A DNA stretch of 46,369 bases from an uncultured Prochlorococcus sp. (GTDB taxonomy: Bacteria > Cyanobacteriota > Cyanobacteriia > PCC-6307 > Cyanobiaceae): contig CACPKH010000009.1 in the NCBI GenBank assembly GCA_902634515.1, positions 1 to 46,369 of the forward strand, in the 5' to 3' direction. This document shows, one piece after another, positions 25,826 through 36,144 of this stretch. Both the position numbers and the translations under genes were made by a program. The notes under the pieces are model-generated. The model made no database searches, was not told the origin of the DNA, and saw only the letters and a list, made by a program, of their open reading frames with translations. Numbering within the stretch: position 1 is the first letter of the stretch; each line of letters begins with the position of its first letter.

Positions 25826-26887
25826 ATGACAGAACATGACCTTACAAAACTTGCTTATAAAACTCTTCAGCAAGGCAAAAGCCTCGCTGGACTAGCACAT
25901 AAAGGAATCAGTACAAAGTTGATGGAGGTTTTCGCTCCAGATTCCATGCCCAATACATCTGAAATAACTCAGGACTTATTGATAGAGCTAAAAAAATCAA
26001 TGGAAGCATTAGAACAAACTGATTGGGAAGATGCTTCAGAAGGCCTATATCCCAAGAAGCAATTATTCCAGGCTCCTTGGCTTGAATGGTTTGCTAAATA
26101 CCCATTGATATGGCTTGACATGCCATCCATTTGGAAAAGAAGAGTAAAAAGGGATGTAAGAGATATTCCGAAAGAAATTAACAAAGAAAAATATCCAGAT
26201 TACTATTTACAGAATTTTCATCATCAAACTGATGGCTACCTCAGCGAACATTCAGCTGAAATATATGACATTCAAGTAGAAATTCTTTTTAATGGAACAG
26301 CTGACTCAATGAGAAGGAGGATATTATCTCCTTTGAAGAATGGTTTGAAAAGATTTGAAGGTAGAGATATGGCTGATTTAAAAGTTCTTGACGTTGCTAC
26401 CGGGACGGGTAGAACATTAGAACAAATTAGAACAGCTTTCCCAAATATCGAACTATTTGGTATTGACCTATCAAGTTCATATCTAAAGCAGGCAAGCAAA
26501 TATCTAAACAATGCAAATGGACAATTAGTTCAACTTATAAGAGGAAATGCAGAATGTATGCCATTCTCAAGTGGTTCATTTCAAGCCTTGACTTGTGTTT
26601 TCCTGTTTCATGAGTTACCCAAGGAAGCTAGGCAAAACGTTATTAATGAATGTTATAGGCTTATAGAGCCTGGAGGAACTTTTATATTAGCTGATTCAAT
26701 TCAATTTAATGACTCTCCTCAATTTGCTCCAGTTATGGATAATTTCAGGAAGTTCTTTCATGAGCCTTACTACCTTGATTACGTAAAAGACAATATAGAC
26801 CTGAGATTAAAAGAAGCTGGTTTTACTGATATAAAGGCTCATTCCCATTTTATGACAAGAGTCTGGAGTGCTTATAAACCCTGCTAA
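25826..26887 (+). CDS. Class I SAM-dependent methyltransferase
   Basis: The start at ATG 25826 gives 353 residues; an in-frame TTG two codons earlier is less likely. The N-terminal 150 residues form an accessory domain rich in aromatic residues (QAPWLEWFAKYPLIWLDMPS). The Rossmann methyltransferase domain follows, with motif I LDVATGTGRTLEQI, an acidic residue after the second strand (LFGIDLSSSYL) and motif IV region ALTCVFLFHELP. The layout resembles UbiE-like methyltransferases with a cyanobacterial N-terminal extension. The substrate is unknown; lipid or quinone methylation is a family-level possibility only. Confidence 0.85.
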   Translation: MTEHDLTKLAYKTLQQGKSLAGLAHKGISTKLMEVFAPDSMPNTSEITQDLLIELKKSMEALEQTDWEDASEGLYPKKQLFQAPWLEWFAKYPLIWLDMPSIWKRRVKRDVRDIPKEINKEKYPDYYLQNFHHQTDGYLSEHSAEIYDIQVEILFNGTADSMRRRILSPLKNGLKRFEGRDMADLKVLDVATGTGRTLEQIRTAFPNIELFGIDLSSSYLKQASKYLNNANGQLVQLIRGNAECMPFSSGSFQALTCVFLFHELPKEARQNVINECYRLIEPGGTFILADSIQFNDSPQFAPVMDNFRKFFHEPYYLDYVKDNIDLRLKEAGFTDIKAHSHFMTRVWSAYKPC

Positions 26888-26974
26888 TTAATACTGTTAT
26901 ATATATCTCCTAACATCATTAATCAAAAGTCAATAATAAGCATAAATTTATTTATAACAAATACATTTTTCTAC

Positions 26975-27208
26975 ATGAATAACCCCTTCTATTTGTGGTG
27001 GTTAGGAGAATGGAAGTTTCAACTTGTTTTAATGGAGGGGAAAGTAAACATAGAAGGTTATGGGTTAGGCATATGCCTTAGCACCTCCCTTCAGCCAGGA
27101 GAAAGCCCTAAGACTGCTGCTGACAGGCTAGTCCTCACAGAAAATACAAAAAGAAAGTCAATGTATAAGGCTTGGAAAAATAACCAAAACAATAGAAACT
27201 TGTTGTGA
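26975..27208 (+). CDS. Small conserved-looking protein of unknown function
   Basis: This 77-residue protein has an aromatic N-terminus (MNNPFYLWWLGEWKFQLVLM) that could sit at a membrane surface, and a C-terminal half with LQPGESPKTAADRLVLTEN. The ending is basic and Asn-rich. I know of no characterised family. The open frame uses the same A+T-biased codons as its neighbours and stops one base before the acs stop on the other strand, so the two genes are convergent with no room for a terminator. Confidence 0.65.
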   Translation: MNNPFYLWWLGEWKFQLVLMEGKVNIEGYGLGICLSTSLQPGESPKTAADRLVLTENTKRKSMYKAWKNNQNNRNLL

Positions 27209-27209
27209 T

Positions 27210-29186
27210 TTAATTCCTTAATTTATCTAGAACACTTACGTCTTCAAGGGTGCTTGTATCACCACTAACCTCTTTCCCAGAAGCAAGAGATCTAAGTAGC
27301 CTTCTCATAATCTTTCCACTACGAGTTTTAGGTAATGCGTCTGTAAAAATTATTTTATCTGGTTTTGCTATTACTCCTATTTCTGCTTTTACATGATTTA
27401 CCAATGTAGTCAATAAGAGATCGGATGATTCAACTCCATTCTCTAAAGTGACAAAGGCGACTATGGCTTCTCCTTTTAGATCATCTGGACGACCAACAAC
27501 TGCAGCCTCTGAAACGCTCTGATGACTGACCAATGCAGATTCTATCTCCATAGTTCCGAGTCGATGTCCAGAAACATTAATAACATCGTCTACTCTGCCC
27601 ATAACCCAAAAATATCCTTGTGAATCTCTACGAGCTCCATCTCCAGCAAAATAAATTAACGACCCATCTTTAGGCTTAATAAATTCCCAATAGCTCTCTC
27701 GAAATCGGTTTGAGTCTCCATGAACAGTACGCATCATGCCTGGCCATGGTTTTCTGATAACTAAATATCCTCCTTCATTATCCCTAACTGATATTCCTTC
27801 AGAATCAACAACATCTGCCTGTATACCAGGCAAAGGGAACGTAGCCGAACCTGGTTTAGTGGATGTTACACCTGGCAGAGGGCTAATCATCACTCCACCA
27901 GTTTCTGTCTGCCACCAAGTATCAACAACAGGACAGTTCTTACCTCCTATAACGTCTCGATACCACATCCATGCTTCTGGATTTATCGGTTCACCAACTG
28001 TGCCAATCAATCGCAAACTACTTAAATCATATTTGTCTGGGAGTTCGCGTCCTGTTTTCATAAAAGCTCTTATTGCGGTGGGAGCTGTATAAAATATTGA
28101 TACGCTATGTTTTTGAATTACATCCCAAAAAGCACCTGGATTCGAAGGACGAGGCACGCCCTCATACATCAAAGTTGTCGAGCCATTAGAAAGAGGACCA
28201 TAAACTATGTAACTATGACCAGTAATCCAACCAACATCAGCTGTACACCAATAAATATCTTCACTTCGAATATCAAAAATCCACTTAAAAGTTAAGTGAG
28301 CCCAGAGATTATATCCAGCGGTTGTATGAACGACTCCTTTTGGCTTGCCTGTTGATCCAGAGGTATAAAGAACAAACAGTCTATCTTCACTATCAATAGG
28401 CAAAGCAGGACACTCAGTTGATTGAGAAGGAATTAGGTCGTGCCACCAAATGTCGCGACCAGGCTGCATCTCTATATTCTCGTTAGTCCTTCTTACTACT
28501 AAAACTTTCTGTACAGTAGGGCATGAATTATTGGAAAGAGCATCATCTACTGCGGGTTTTAGTGAAATAATCTTGTCTTTTCGAAATCCTCCATCAGCCG
28601 TTATCACTGCTTTTGCTTCTCCATCAACCAAGCGATCACGTAAAGCCTCTGCGGAAAAGCCACCAAAAACTACAGAATGAGGAGCGCCAATTCGAGAGCA
28701 AGCAAGCATAGATATTGCAGCCTCTGGGACCATAGGCATATAAAGAGCAACAAGGTCTCCCTTCTTAATCCCTAATTCCTTTAAAGCATTTGCTGTCTTA
28801 CAAACTTCAGAATGAAGTTCCTTATAAGTAAAACGTCTAATTTCTCCAGTTTCACCCTCCCAAATAATTGCTTGTTTATCTCCATTACCATTTTGCAAAT
28901 GGCGATCCAAGCAGTTATAAGAAATATTTGTTTTTCCTCCTACAAACCATTTTGCGAAAGGAGGATCAGACCAATCAAGTACCTTATTAAATGGTTCAAA
29001 CCAATGTAATTCTTCTTTAGCTGAATTTCCCCAGAAGTCATCAGGATTGGAATTTGCATAATCAACCATTTTTTTATATTCATGAAAACCTTTTATTCTT
29101 GCTTTCTCAGTAACTTCTGTTGATGGTGGAAAGATTCGATCTTCCTGAAGAACAGATTCAATCTTTATATCGCTTTCTAAAGTCAT
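27210..29186 (-). CDS. acs: Acetyl-coenzyme A synthetase
   Basis: Acs activates acetate to acetyl-CoA via acetyl-AMP. From ATG 29186 the protein has 658 residues, the family length; an in-frame TTG at 29219 would add 11 unconserved residues. Core motifs are [19 protein letters not shown] (A3, phosphate-binding), [36 protein letters not shown], and the C-terminal [11 protein letters not shown] whose lysine is the catalytic and acetylation-regulated residue. The N-terminal ACAS domain starts about residue 25. It is divergent from the HAD phosphatase gene. Confidence 0.97.
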   Translation of the reverse strand: MTLESDIKIESVLQEDRIFPPSTEVTEKARIKGFHEYKKMVDYANSNPDDFWGNSAKEELHWFEPFNKVLDWSDPPFAKWFVGGKTNISYNCLDRHLQNGNGDKQAIIWEGETGEIRRFTYKELHSEVCKTANALKELGIKKGDLVALYMPMVPEAAISMLACSRIGAPHSVVFGGFSAEALRDRLVDGEAKAVITADGGFRKDKIISLKPAVDDALSNNSCPTVQKVLVVRRTNENIEMQPGRDIWWHDLIPSQSTECPALPIDSEDRLFVLYTSGSTGKPKGVVHTTAGYNLWAHLTFKWIFDIRSEDIYWCTADVGWITGHSYIVYGPLSNGSTTLMYEGVPRPSNPGAFWDVIQKHSVSIFYTAPTAIRAFMKTGRELPDKYDLSSLRLIGTVGEPINPEAWMWYRDVIGGKNCPVVDTWWQTETGGVMISPLPGVTSTKPGSATFPLPGIQADVVDSEGISVRDNEGGYLVIRKPWPGMMRTVHGDSNRFRESYWEFIKPKDGSLIYFAGDGARRDSQGYFWVMGRVDDVINVSGHRLGTMEIESALVSHQSVSEAAVVGRPDDLKGEAIVAFVTLENGVESSDLLLTTLVNHVKAEIGVIAKPDKIIFTDALPKTRSGKIMRRLLRSLASGKEVSGDTSTLEDVSVLDKLRN

Positions 29187-29280
29187 GGAAATAACTAATA
29201 GTTGATTTTTTATATTCAAGCTATTAGAGGCAAAATAGAAACCTAACTGAACGGATTCTTAAAAGTTTTTCTAAATCAAC

Positions 29281-29967
29281 ATGAATATCCCAAAAGCTTG
29301 TTTGTTTGATCTTGATGGAGTTCTTTTAGACACTGAACCTATTCATGAAAAAGCATGGCAAGAATCAGCAATGGTATATGGAAATAAATTGACCAAAAAT
29401 CAATTGAACAGTCTAAAAGGAAAAAGAAGAGTGGATTGTGCAAAAGAAATCGTTAACTTACTTGATAAATGCATTTCTATTAATAGTTTTTTAGAAACAC
29501 ACCAGTCAATTGTTTCAAACTTAATGAGAAGTCCTAATACAATAGAAGGGGCTGAGAACCTAGTCAGATCTTTTATTAAATATAAAATACCAGTTGCGCT
29601 CGTAACCAGTAGTAGCAGGACTTCCTTCAACATTAAAAGTCAGAGTCATAATTGGCTAAATATTTTTGAGATTAAAGTTTTAGGCGATGATCCTGAAATA
29701 AAGGAAGGGAAACCCTCTCCTGATCCATATTTATTGGCAGCTAAAAGGCTATCAGTAAATGCATTAGAAACATGGGCTATAGAAGATTCAATATCAGGCA
29801 TGAAATCTGCTATTGATGCTGGTTGCTTAGTTTGGTATCTTAAAAATAAAAAAGATTTTAATTCAGATCAAAATCATAAGATTTATAATATAGATAATAA
29901 ATTAAAAAACGTCACAAGCCTTAATTCAATAGAGAAAGAACTTGACTTATTAATACAATCTTTGTAG
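29281..29967 (+). CDS. HAD-superfamily phosphatase/phosphomutase
   Basis: This 228-residue protein is of the beta-phosphoglucomutase-like subgroup. Motif I is FDLDGVLLDTEP, with nucleophile D10 and acid/base D12. A helical cap (about residues 18-80) follows, then motif II LVTSSS, motif III lysine in EIKEGKPSPDPYL, and motif IV WAIEDSISGMKSAIDAG. The substrate is a small phosphorylated metabolite that cannot be predicted. Its last 18 bases overlap the convergent prenyl transferase gene. Confidence 0.88.
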   Translation: MNIPKACLFDLDGVLLDTEPIHEKAWQESAMVYGNKLTKNQLNSLKGKRRVDCAKEIVNLLDKCISINSFLETHQSIVSNLMRSPNTIEGAENLVRSFIKYKIPVALVTSSSRTSFNIKSQSHNWLNIFEIKVLGDDPEIKEGKPSPDPYLLAAKRLSVNALETWAIEDSISGMKSAIDAGCLVWYLKNKKDFNSDQNHKIYNIDNKLKNVTSLNSIEKELDLLIQSL

Positions 29968-30921
29968 AACATATTGTGGCAATTCAAGAAGAGATTCTTT
30001 AGCAGGTGATTCTGGCAACCAATCTATAGACTCAGAAGCCTCTCTAGAGAAGTTCTCAGCTAATTCTTGTGAACGTTTAATTGCTTTTGAATCTCTAATT
30101 AGGCTTAATGCTTGTTCAAGATCTCCTTCTTGTGAGAATTCTCTTTTTATAATGATCTGGAGATAATTGTGTTCCTCTAATGCAAATAATGCTGGTGCAG
30201 TTAAGTACCCACTAGCCAAGTCTGACAATGCTGGCTTACCTAATTGTTTATCATTACCTGTAAAATCTAATATATCATCAACAACTTGAAAAGCTAATCC
30301 AAGTTGTTTACCAAAAGTATATAGTGACTTCAAATGACTACCAGAAATATTACTTAAAACACCAGCAGCCTGGCAACTATTTGCCATTAGCGAAGCCGTC
30401 TTACAATAACTTTTTTGAATATATGTTGAAAAAGATTGATCCAAATCAAATCTATATAAACCTTGTTTTATTTCACCTTCAGCTAAATCCATTATTACTT
30501 TACTAAGAAGCTTAACTACATCTAGGTTATTTAAATTTGCAAGGTGCCAACTTGCTTGAGCAAAAAGGAAGTCTCCAGCAAGAACAGCCACACGGTGATT
30601 AAAACGACTATGCACAGTTGGAACTCCCCGTCTGGTAGAAGCTTCATCCACGACATCATCATGAACAAGAGATGCTGTATGAATCATTTCGGTAATTTCG
30701 GCCAATTTTCGATGTCGTTCTGTTAATTCATTCTCAGGAGATAGTGCTCTAGAAATCAAAAGTACAATGCCTGGTCTTAATCGCTTTCCACCAGCACTAA
30801 ATAAATGTTCTGCTGCAGCTTGAAGGATGGGATGCCCTGCTCCAATAAGGTTTCGGAGATCACTGAGCAAGTACTCAAGATCAACTTCGACAGGTTGAAG
30901 CAGCTCAGTTACTGTTGGCAT
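29950..30921 (-). CDS. sds: Long-chain all-trans polyprenyl diphosphate synthase (solanesyl type)
   Basis: The enzyme extends allylic diphosphates with isopentenyl diphosphate to make the plastoquinone side chain. The 323-residue protein has the first Asp-rich motif LVHDDVVDEASTRRG (D88, D89, D92) and the second QVVDDILDFTGND. It also has the GGKRLRP substrate-binding stretch near residue 45. The small residues before the first motif (TAS at 82-84) are compatible with a long product. It is the last gene of the minus-strand run beginning with comB, 22 bases after murI. The exact chain length is inferred from cyanobacterial homologues. Confidence 0.9.
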   Translation of the reverse strand: MPTVTELLQPVEVDLEYLLSDLRNLIGAGHPILQAAAEHLFSAGGKRLRPGIVLLISRALSPENELTERHRKLAEITEMIHTASLVHDDVVDEASTRRGVPTVHSRFNHRVAVLAGDFLFAQASWHLANLNNLDVVKLLSKVIMDLAEGEIKQGLYRFDLDQSFSTYIQKSYCKTASLMANSCQAAGVLSNISGSHLKSLYTFGKQLGLAFQVVDDILDFTGNDKQLGKPALSDLASGYLTAPALFALEEHNYLQIIIKREFSQEGDLEQALSLIRDSKAIKRSQELAENFSREASESIDWLPESPAKESLLELPQYVLQRLY

Positions 30922-30943
30922 ATGAATTATTAATCATTAGATA

Positions 30944-31756
30944 TTAGAAGATACAAGCCTTAGATTGTAGAGAAATCAACTTAACTTCTGGTCGAATCCC
31001 CAGCCAATATTGCGCTCGTGTAGCAAAACCATCTCTATCAGAAGTTACATAAAACTGTGTATTAGAGAAACTAGGCATTTTTTGATTAACAAATTTTGGA
31101 AGACCTAAATGATCATCTAATTTCCTTGCAAGGGTTTTGGAAGGGTCTATAAGTCTGACTCTATCAGGAAGTAATTCCCTAATAAGTGGTTCTATAAGAG
31201 GGTAATGGCTACAGCCTAGAACAATTGCTTGAATGTCATTGTCCAAAAGAGGTTGAATATAGGCTTCAACAGCATTCCTAAGGTCATTACTGCTTAATTG
31301 ACCTGTTTCAATAAGTGGCACCAAAGATGGACAACCTTGTTCAAAAACAGACATATATGGCCTGAAGAGTTGAATATTTCTTTTATATGCTCCAGAAAGA
31401 GCAGTAGATGGAGTAGCTAATACACCAATTCTAGTTTCGAATTCCCCAAAAGCCTCATAAACTGACTCAATGAGACCAAAAACAGGAACCGTTGATTGCT
31501 CGTTAAGCAAATCAATGGCTAAAGAGTTTGTTGTATTACAGGCAACTATCAAAGCGGAAATTTCTTGAGCTTTAAGCCAATCCAATACCTCTGTTGCTAT
31601 TTCCCTTATTTCTGATCTGCTTTTCTTTCCATAGGGAACTCTTTGCAAGTCTCCTAAATAAATAGTAGATAAATCGCCATGTCTAGTAAGGATGCTTTTA
31701 AGGACTGTAAATCCTCCAACACCACTATCAAAAAAGCCTAGCTTTAAGTTCTTCAA
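30944..31756 (-). CDS. murI: Glutamate racemase
   Basis: MurI makes D-glutamate for peptidoglycan. The 270-residue protein has the two-fold racemase layout with both catalytic cysteines, C73 in VACNTTNS and C182 in LGCSHYPLI. It also has the N-terminal FFDSGVGGFTVL motif and LGDLQRVPYGKKS. It overlaps the amidase gene by 4 bases (ATGA-type), so translation of the two wall genes is coupled, and sds follows after 22 bases. Confidence 0.96.
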   Translation of the reverse strand: MKNLKLGFFDSGVGGFTVLKSILTRHGDLSTIYLGDLQRVPYGKKSRSEIREIATEVLDWLKAQEISALIVACNTTNSLAIDLLNEQSTVPVFGLIESVYEAFGEFETRIGVLATPSTALSGAYKRNIQLFRPYMSVFEQGCPSLVPLIETGQLSSNDLRNAVEAYIQPLLDNDIQAIVLGCSHYPLIEPLIRELLPDRVRLIDPSKTLARKLDDHLGLPKFVNQKMPSFSNTQFYVTSDRDGFATRAQYWLGIRPEVKLISLQSKACIF

Positions 31757-32856
31757 TCGAGATCCTTCAGATAACTGAGTATGCCTTTAGAAATTGCAAA
31801 GGCAAGTTTTTTCCTATGGTCGGCTCTAGATAGATCCCTTGAATCATCTAAACCAGTTACAAAACCTATCTCTACAAGAGCTGCTGGCATATTAGTTCTT
31901 CTAATGACAAAAAACCTACCTTTACGAACTCCTCTGTCTGGTGAATCTGGTGATGCTTTTAGAATCTCATCTTGAATTTCTTTGGCTAATGGAAGGCCAC
32001 CGCTATAACTAGAGAAATAATATGTTTCTAATCCATTTATATCCCTTCTAAAACCTCTTGAAGCATTTGCATGAATGCTAACAAACGCATCTGCCCTTAG
32101 ATTATTAGCCAAAATCACTCTGGGTGGTAGATCTAAATCTTTTTCACTTGATCGTGTTAAACGAACTTTTACGCCTTTTTCTAAAAGATAAGTTTTAACT
32201 TGTTGAGATACATCTAGAACAACCTCAGACTCTCTTAATCCATTTACTCCAATAGCGCCAGGATCTGGACCGCCATGGCCAGGATCTATAACAACAAGGT
32301 ATTTGCCGCGTATAACATTAGGCAAATTGGATATATTTAGATCATTGTATAGAGAAGATTCTTTTAATTCTCTACTAGAAGACCACTTCTTAGATATTGA
32401 CTTATTAACATCGCCTTCGCCAATAGAATTTAATCCTCTTAAAGGTAAACCAAAAATTTTCAGCTCCCACTTATCTGATGCTGTACCAATTAATTTAAGT
32501 TCAGAAGGATCAATCGAAATATATGGATTAAACTCAATGACAAATCTTGTATAGCCATCCATAGGTTTACCAAGTCTTATCTCATGAATTGGACCATTCG
32601 AAGGAAGAGTTCTGGGACGAGATAATTCTCCTTCAAAATCAATCCAGATCCTATCGCCAATCTCATTATCGCCTGCCTTATAAAAAGCTTTTAATTTAGC
32701 TTTTGGGGAAGTTCTAAATAGGAGCACACCATCTGATCTAATAACCCAAGCAGCCAAAGAACTTGCTGCATAAGAAGGCAAAGATAATAAAAATGAGGAT
32801 ATAGTCAACGCACAAAATAATCCTCTAAAGAAATAATTGTTTGGTACTGAACTCAT
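31753..32856 (-). CDS. amiC: N-acetylmuramoyl-L-alanine amidase with AMIN domain
   Basis: This is a periplasmic zinc amidase that cleaves the sugar-peptide bond of peptidoglycan during cell separation. The 367-residue precursor has a signal peptide (hydrophobic core FCALTISSFLLSL, likely cleavage after SYA near residue 30). An AMIN-like targeting domain follows (about 40-140). The Amidase_3 catalytic domain (about 185-365) has VVIDPGHGGPDPGAIG (first zinc His), RESEVVLDV (zinc Glu), FVSIHANAS (second His) and MPAALVEIGFVTG (catalytic Glu). It lies 4 bases after the nitrilase gene and overlaps murI by 4 bases. Confidence 0.93.
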   Translation of the reverse strand: MSSVPNNYFFRGLFCALTISSFLLSLPSYAASSLAAWVIRSDGVLLFRTSPKAKLKAFYKAGDNEIGDRIWIDFEGELSRPRTLPSNGPIHEIRLGKPMDGYTRFVIEFNPYISIDPSELKLIGTASDKWELKIFGLPLRGLNSIGEGDVNKSISKKWSSSRELKESSLYNDLNISNLPNVIRGKYLVVIDPGHGGPDPGAIGVNGLRESEVVLDVSQQVKTYLLEKGVKVRLTRSSEKDLDLPPRVILANNLRADAFVSIHANASRGFRRDINGLETYYFSSYSGGLPLAKEIQDEILKASPDSPDRGVRKGRFFVIRRTNMPAALVEIGFVTGLDDSRDLSRADHRKKLAFAISKGILSYLKDLD

Positions 32857-32860
32857 TAAA

Positions 32861-33682
32861 TTAAAAGAGTTCTGGCTTCCTATGTTTAATGCTTGGCATT
32901 TGGTCTCTTACTCCCTTAACTCTGGCTGTATCGACAGGAGCGATTGCAGCTCCTTGAAGCAACCCAGCATCTGCCAATACAGTCCCCCAGGGATCAATAA
33001 CCATTGCATGACCATGGCTTTGCCTGCGTCTGTAATGCAAACCAGTTTGAGCAGGTGCTAATACATAGGATGTGTTCTCTATAGCTCTAGCTTGAAGCAA
33101 AATCTGCCAATGATCCTTACCAGTAAATGCAGTAAATGCAGCTGGTATCATTAATAATTCGGCTCCATTATCTACAAGGTGACGATAAAGTTCAGGAAAG
33201 CGTACGTCATAACAAATAGAGAGGCCGACTTTACATAAACCTGGAACATCAATTACTGAAGGCAATTCCTTGCCAGAAACAATAGTTTCAGATTCTCTAT
33301 ATTTGTTTCCATCAGGCAAATCAACATCAAAAAGATGAATCTTGTCATATCTACCAAGCAGTTGGCCATCTCGACCTATTAATTCGGCTCTATTAAGTGT
33401 TCTATTATTATCTTCAGCCGGCACTGGAAACCCACCACCTAAAAGGACAATTTGATATCGCCTTGCCATAGTTACTAAAAAACGATTGCACTTTTCAGCA
33501 AGTGAAGAAGATATCTCGAGCCTCTTTTTATCGTCACCTATAAATGCAAAATTTTCTGGCAGACCTATGAAATCAGCTCCTCTTCTAGAAGCTAATTCAA
33601 TTTGTTCTTCAGCAGCAGAAAAATTTGAATCTACATCAGAAGTGCTTGTTAGTTGTAAGGCCGCAGCTAAAAAGTCCGTCAA
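32861..33682 (-). CDS. Nitrilase-superfamily carbon-nitrogen hydrolase (Nit1/Nit2-like)
   Basis: This 273-residue protein has the complete Glu-Lys-Cys catalytic triad: E43 (GLPENFAF), K114 (YDKIHLFDVDLPDG) and C157 (LSICYDVRFPELYR). The KIHLFDVDLPDG and CYDVRFPELYR wording is typical of the branch containing deaminated-glutathione and omega-amidases, so metabolite repair is the likeliest role, though the substrate is not proven. The start is TTG 33682 with a normal family N-terminus right after it. It lies between comB (27-base gap) and the amidase gene (4-base gap). Confidence 0.88.
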   Translation of the reverse strand: MTDFLAAALQLTSTSDVDSNFSAAEEQIELASRRGADFIGLPENFAFIGDDKKRLEISSSLAEKCNRFLVTMARRYQIVLLGGGFPVPAEDNNRTLNRAELIGRDGQLLGRYDKIHLFDVDLPDGNKYRESETIVSGKELPSVIDVPGLCKVGLSICYDVRFPELYRHLVDNGAELLMIPAAFTAFTGKDHWQILLQARAIENTSYVLAPAQTGLHYRRRQSHGHAMVIDPWGTVLADAGLLQGAAIAPVDTARVKGVRDQMPSIKHRKPELF

Positions 33683-33709
33683 AATAATAAATCCAAGGAA
33701 ATTTAAGGT

Positions 33710-34441
33710 TCAGAAAGAACGAATTACTCCAAGATCTGACTGAGTTGGTACGACATTAATTTTATCGAGCTCTGAACAGCAAGCAAAATCTTCGTCATGA
33801 TTTCCTATTGCTGTAAGCCTTTGCCCATGAGTTGATTTATGCAAACAACCTAATAAATTGTCTTTCCAATATGACCAAAGTGCTAAGGCAGAATTAAGTT
33901 CATCATTAATGATATGAACAGGATCAGGTCCATGTTCAATTAAGAATGAAGCCAATGAGCCAGCTGCTAAAGAATCTTCTAAAGAATAAGACCCTTCCCA
34001 TCCACTTCCTAGAATTAAAACATCAGAAAAATTTTCTATTATTAATTTCTCAGCGACTGCTCTCCTATTAATAAGAGCCATAGTATAAAGAGCCTTTGAA
34101 TTTTTTACTCGCTCTAAAGCTCTTGTCCCATTTGTAGTACTCATAAAAAGTCTTTTACCTTTAACCAATTCGGGTACTACATCAATAGGAGAATTCCCTA
34201 AGTCAAATCCTTCTATCTTTTTGCCTCCTCTTTCACCCAATAGAAGTTTTGAAGAAGCTGGCCAATTAGATGAATCTTTCTTAAGCTTCCCTAAGTCTGA
34301 AAAAGTCTGAACTGCCTCAGCACCATTATTCAAGGCACAAGCAATTGTTGTTGTTGCTCTAAGCACATCAATCACAACAGCAGTCTCAGCTATCAAGTCT
34401 GATGGAACATCATCTGCTACATGAAAATAGGAAAGTTTCAT
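33710..34441 (-). CDS. comB: ComB-like 2-phosphosulfolactate phosphatase
   Basis: ComB dephosphorylates 2-phosphosulfolactate to sulfolactate, known from archaeal coenzyme M synthesis. The 243-residue protein from ATG 34441 begins [13 protein letters not shown]. It carries [42 protein letters not shown] and [20 protein letters not shown], all characteristic of the family. An in-frame ATG at 34459 would add six residues. Cyanobacteria do not make coenzyme M, so the physiological product is uncertain; a sulfolactate-type compatible solute or sulfonate is possible. It is the first gene of a five-gene minus-strand run and is divergent from ubiD. Confidence 0.87.
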   Translation of the reverse strand: MKLSYFHVADDVPSDLIAETAVVIDVLRATTTIACALNNGAEAVQTFSDLGKLKKDSSNWPASSKLLLGERGGKKIEGFDLGNSPIDVVPELVKGKRLFMSTTNGTRALERVKNSKALYTMALINRRAVAEKLIIENFSDVLILGSGWEGSYSLEDSLAAGSLASFLIEHGPDPVHIINDELNSALALWSYWKDNLLGCLHKSTHGQRLTAIGNHDEDFACCSELDKINVVPTQSDLGVIRSF

Positions 34442-34506
34442 CAAATGTTGGGCAAACATCTTTTATCAGATTAACTAAAAACAATTAACAGAATGGCTTC
34501 AATCAT

Positions 34507-36069
34507 ATGAATTTATTTCGGAAAGGACCCGGAGCTCAAGATCTGAGAGACTTTATTTCTCTCTTGGAGAAGAAAGGTCAACTTAAGAGAATTACCAAGC
34601 CAGTAAGTACTGATCTTGAATTAGCAGCAATAAGTAATCGCGTTATTGGTATAGGCGGCCCTGCTTTAATATTTGAGAATGTGATTGGGTCGAAAACACC
34701 TGTAGCAATAAATCTATTAGGCACAATTGAAAGAGTTGCATGGAGTATGGGCCTTGAGAAGGCAGAAGAACTTGAAAAACTCGGTAAAAAGTTAGCTTTT
34801 CTACAACAACCAAAACCACCTAAAGGGGCAAAAGATACTTTTCAATTAGGAGGAATACTTTGGGATCTAATAAAAGCAAAACCAGATTATGACCTAACGC
34901 CTCCTTGTCACCAAGAGGTACTAGAAGGGAATGATGTAGACCTTGATTCATTACCTTTAATAAGGCCATGGCCAAAGGATGCTGGAAGTATAATTACCTT
35001 GGGATTGGTAATAACAAAAGACCCAGAGACACATATACCAAACGTAGGGATATACAGACTCCAAAAACAATCTTCTACAACGATGACAGTTCATTGGCTG
35101 AGTGTTAGAGGAGGTGCTGGACATTTGCGAAAAGCTGCTGACATGGGTAAAAAGCTTGAAGTAGCCGTAGCAATTGGAGTTCATCCATTAATATTGATGG
35201 CAGCCGCAACTCCAATACCTGTTGAACTAAGCGAATGGTTATTTGCTGGTTTATACGCTGGAGAAGGAGTAAGACTAACCCGTTGCAAAACATTAGATCT
35301 AGAAGTTCCAAGTCATAGTGAAATTGTCTTAGAAGGTACTATCACACCAGGTGATGTCATGATTGATGGGCCTTTTGGAGACCATATGGGTTTTTATGGA
35401 AGCGAAGAACCATCTCCTCTAATAAAGTTCCATTGCATAACCAAAAGGAAATCTTCAATATATCTAACAACCTTCAGTGGGAAGCCTCCAAAAGAAGAAG
35501 CAATATTAGCCATTGCGTTAAACAGAATATATACACCTATTCTTCGGAGACAAGTTACAGAGATTGTCGATTTTTACCTTCCAATGGAAGCTTTGAGTTA
35601 TAAGTTAGCCATCATTTCAATAGACAAGACATATCCAGGACATGCAAAAAAAGCAGCCATGGCATTCTGGAGCGCACTTCCACAATTTACTTATACTAAA
35701 TTTATTATTGTTGTGGATCAAAGTATAAATGTAAGAGATCCTCGACAAGTTGTATGGGCCATTGCAAGTCAAGTTGATCCGCAAAGAGACTTAGTCGTTG
35801 TAGACAATACTCCTTTCGATAGTCTTGACTTCGCTAGTGAGTACATTGGATTGGGTGGTAGATTGGCTATTGATGCAACGACAAAAGTTGGTCCTGAAAA
35901 GCGTCATGACTGGGGTGAGCCTCTTTCACATTCTAAAGAACTTTTAAAAGAAATTGAATCTAAATGGAATGAACTTGGACTAAGCGACCTTGAGAACAAA
36001 GAACCAAATCCAGAATTATTTGGCTATGTAATAGATGAACTAATAAAATATAAGCAAATGACAAAATAA
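34507..36069 (+). CDS. ubiD: UbiD-family prenylated-FMN decarboxylase
   Basis: UbiD decarboxylases act on aromatic acids using prenylated FMN. In cyanobacteria the homologue is linked to decarboxylation of the prenylated 4-hydroxybenzoate intermediate of plastoquinone. The 520-residue protein is of normal length. It has the N-terminal DLRDFISLLEKKGQLKRI, the central NVGIYRLQ and GPFGDHMGFYG stretches, EIVLEGTITPGD, and the C-terminal WGEPLSHS region. No ubiX flavin prenyltransferase is in the window. It is divergent from comB, and aroA follows after 75 bases. Confidence 0.92.
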   Translation: MNLFRKGPGAQDLRDFISLLEKKGQLKRITKPVSTDLELAAISNRVIGIGGPALIFENVIGSKTPVAINLLGTIERVAWSMGLEKAEELEKLGKKLAFLQQPKPPKGAKDTFQLGGILWDLIKAKPDYDLTPPCHQEVLEGNDVDLDSLPLIRPWPKDAGSIITLGLVITKDPETHIPNVGIYRLQKQSSTTMTVHWLSVRGGAGHLRKAADMGKKLEVAVAIGVHPLILMAAATPIPVELSEWLFAGLYAGEGVRLTRCKTLDLEVPSHSEIVLEGTITPGDVMIDGPFGDHMGFYGSEEPSPLIKFHCITKRKSSIYLTTFSGKPPKEEAILAIALNRIYTPILRRQVTEIVDFYLPMEALSYKLAIISIDKTYPGHAKKAAMAFWSALPQFTYTKFIIVVDQSINVRDPRQVVWAIASQVDPQRDLVVVDNTPFDSLDFASEYIGLGGRLAIDATTKVGPEKRHDWGEPLSHSKELLKEIESKWNELGLSDLENKEPNPELFGYVIDELIKYKQMTK

Positions 36070-36144
36070 TAAATAGATTTAACTTATTGATTTTAAAATC
36101 ATCTAATGATAATAAGATTCAATTACTAAATATTATTCAGTTTA

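Noticed and set aside
36083-36116. A+T-rich palindromes between ubiD and aroA (GATTTTAAAATC at 36089-36100; CTTATT/AATAAG flanks)
   Set aside because: Almost pure A/T pairing and no T-run; expected by chance in this composition, so not called as terminator or operator.
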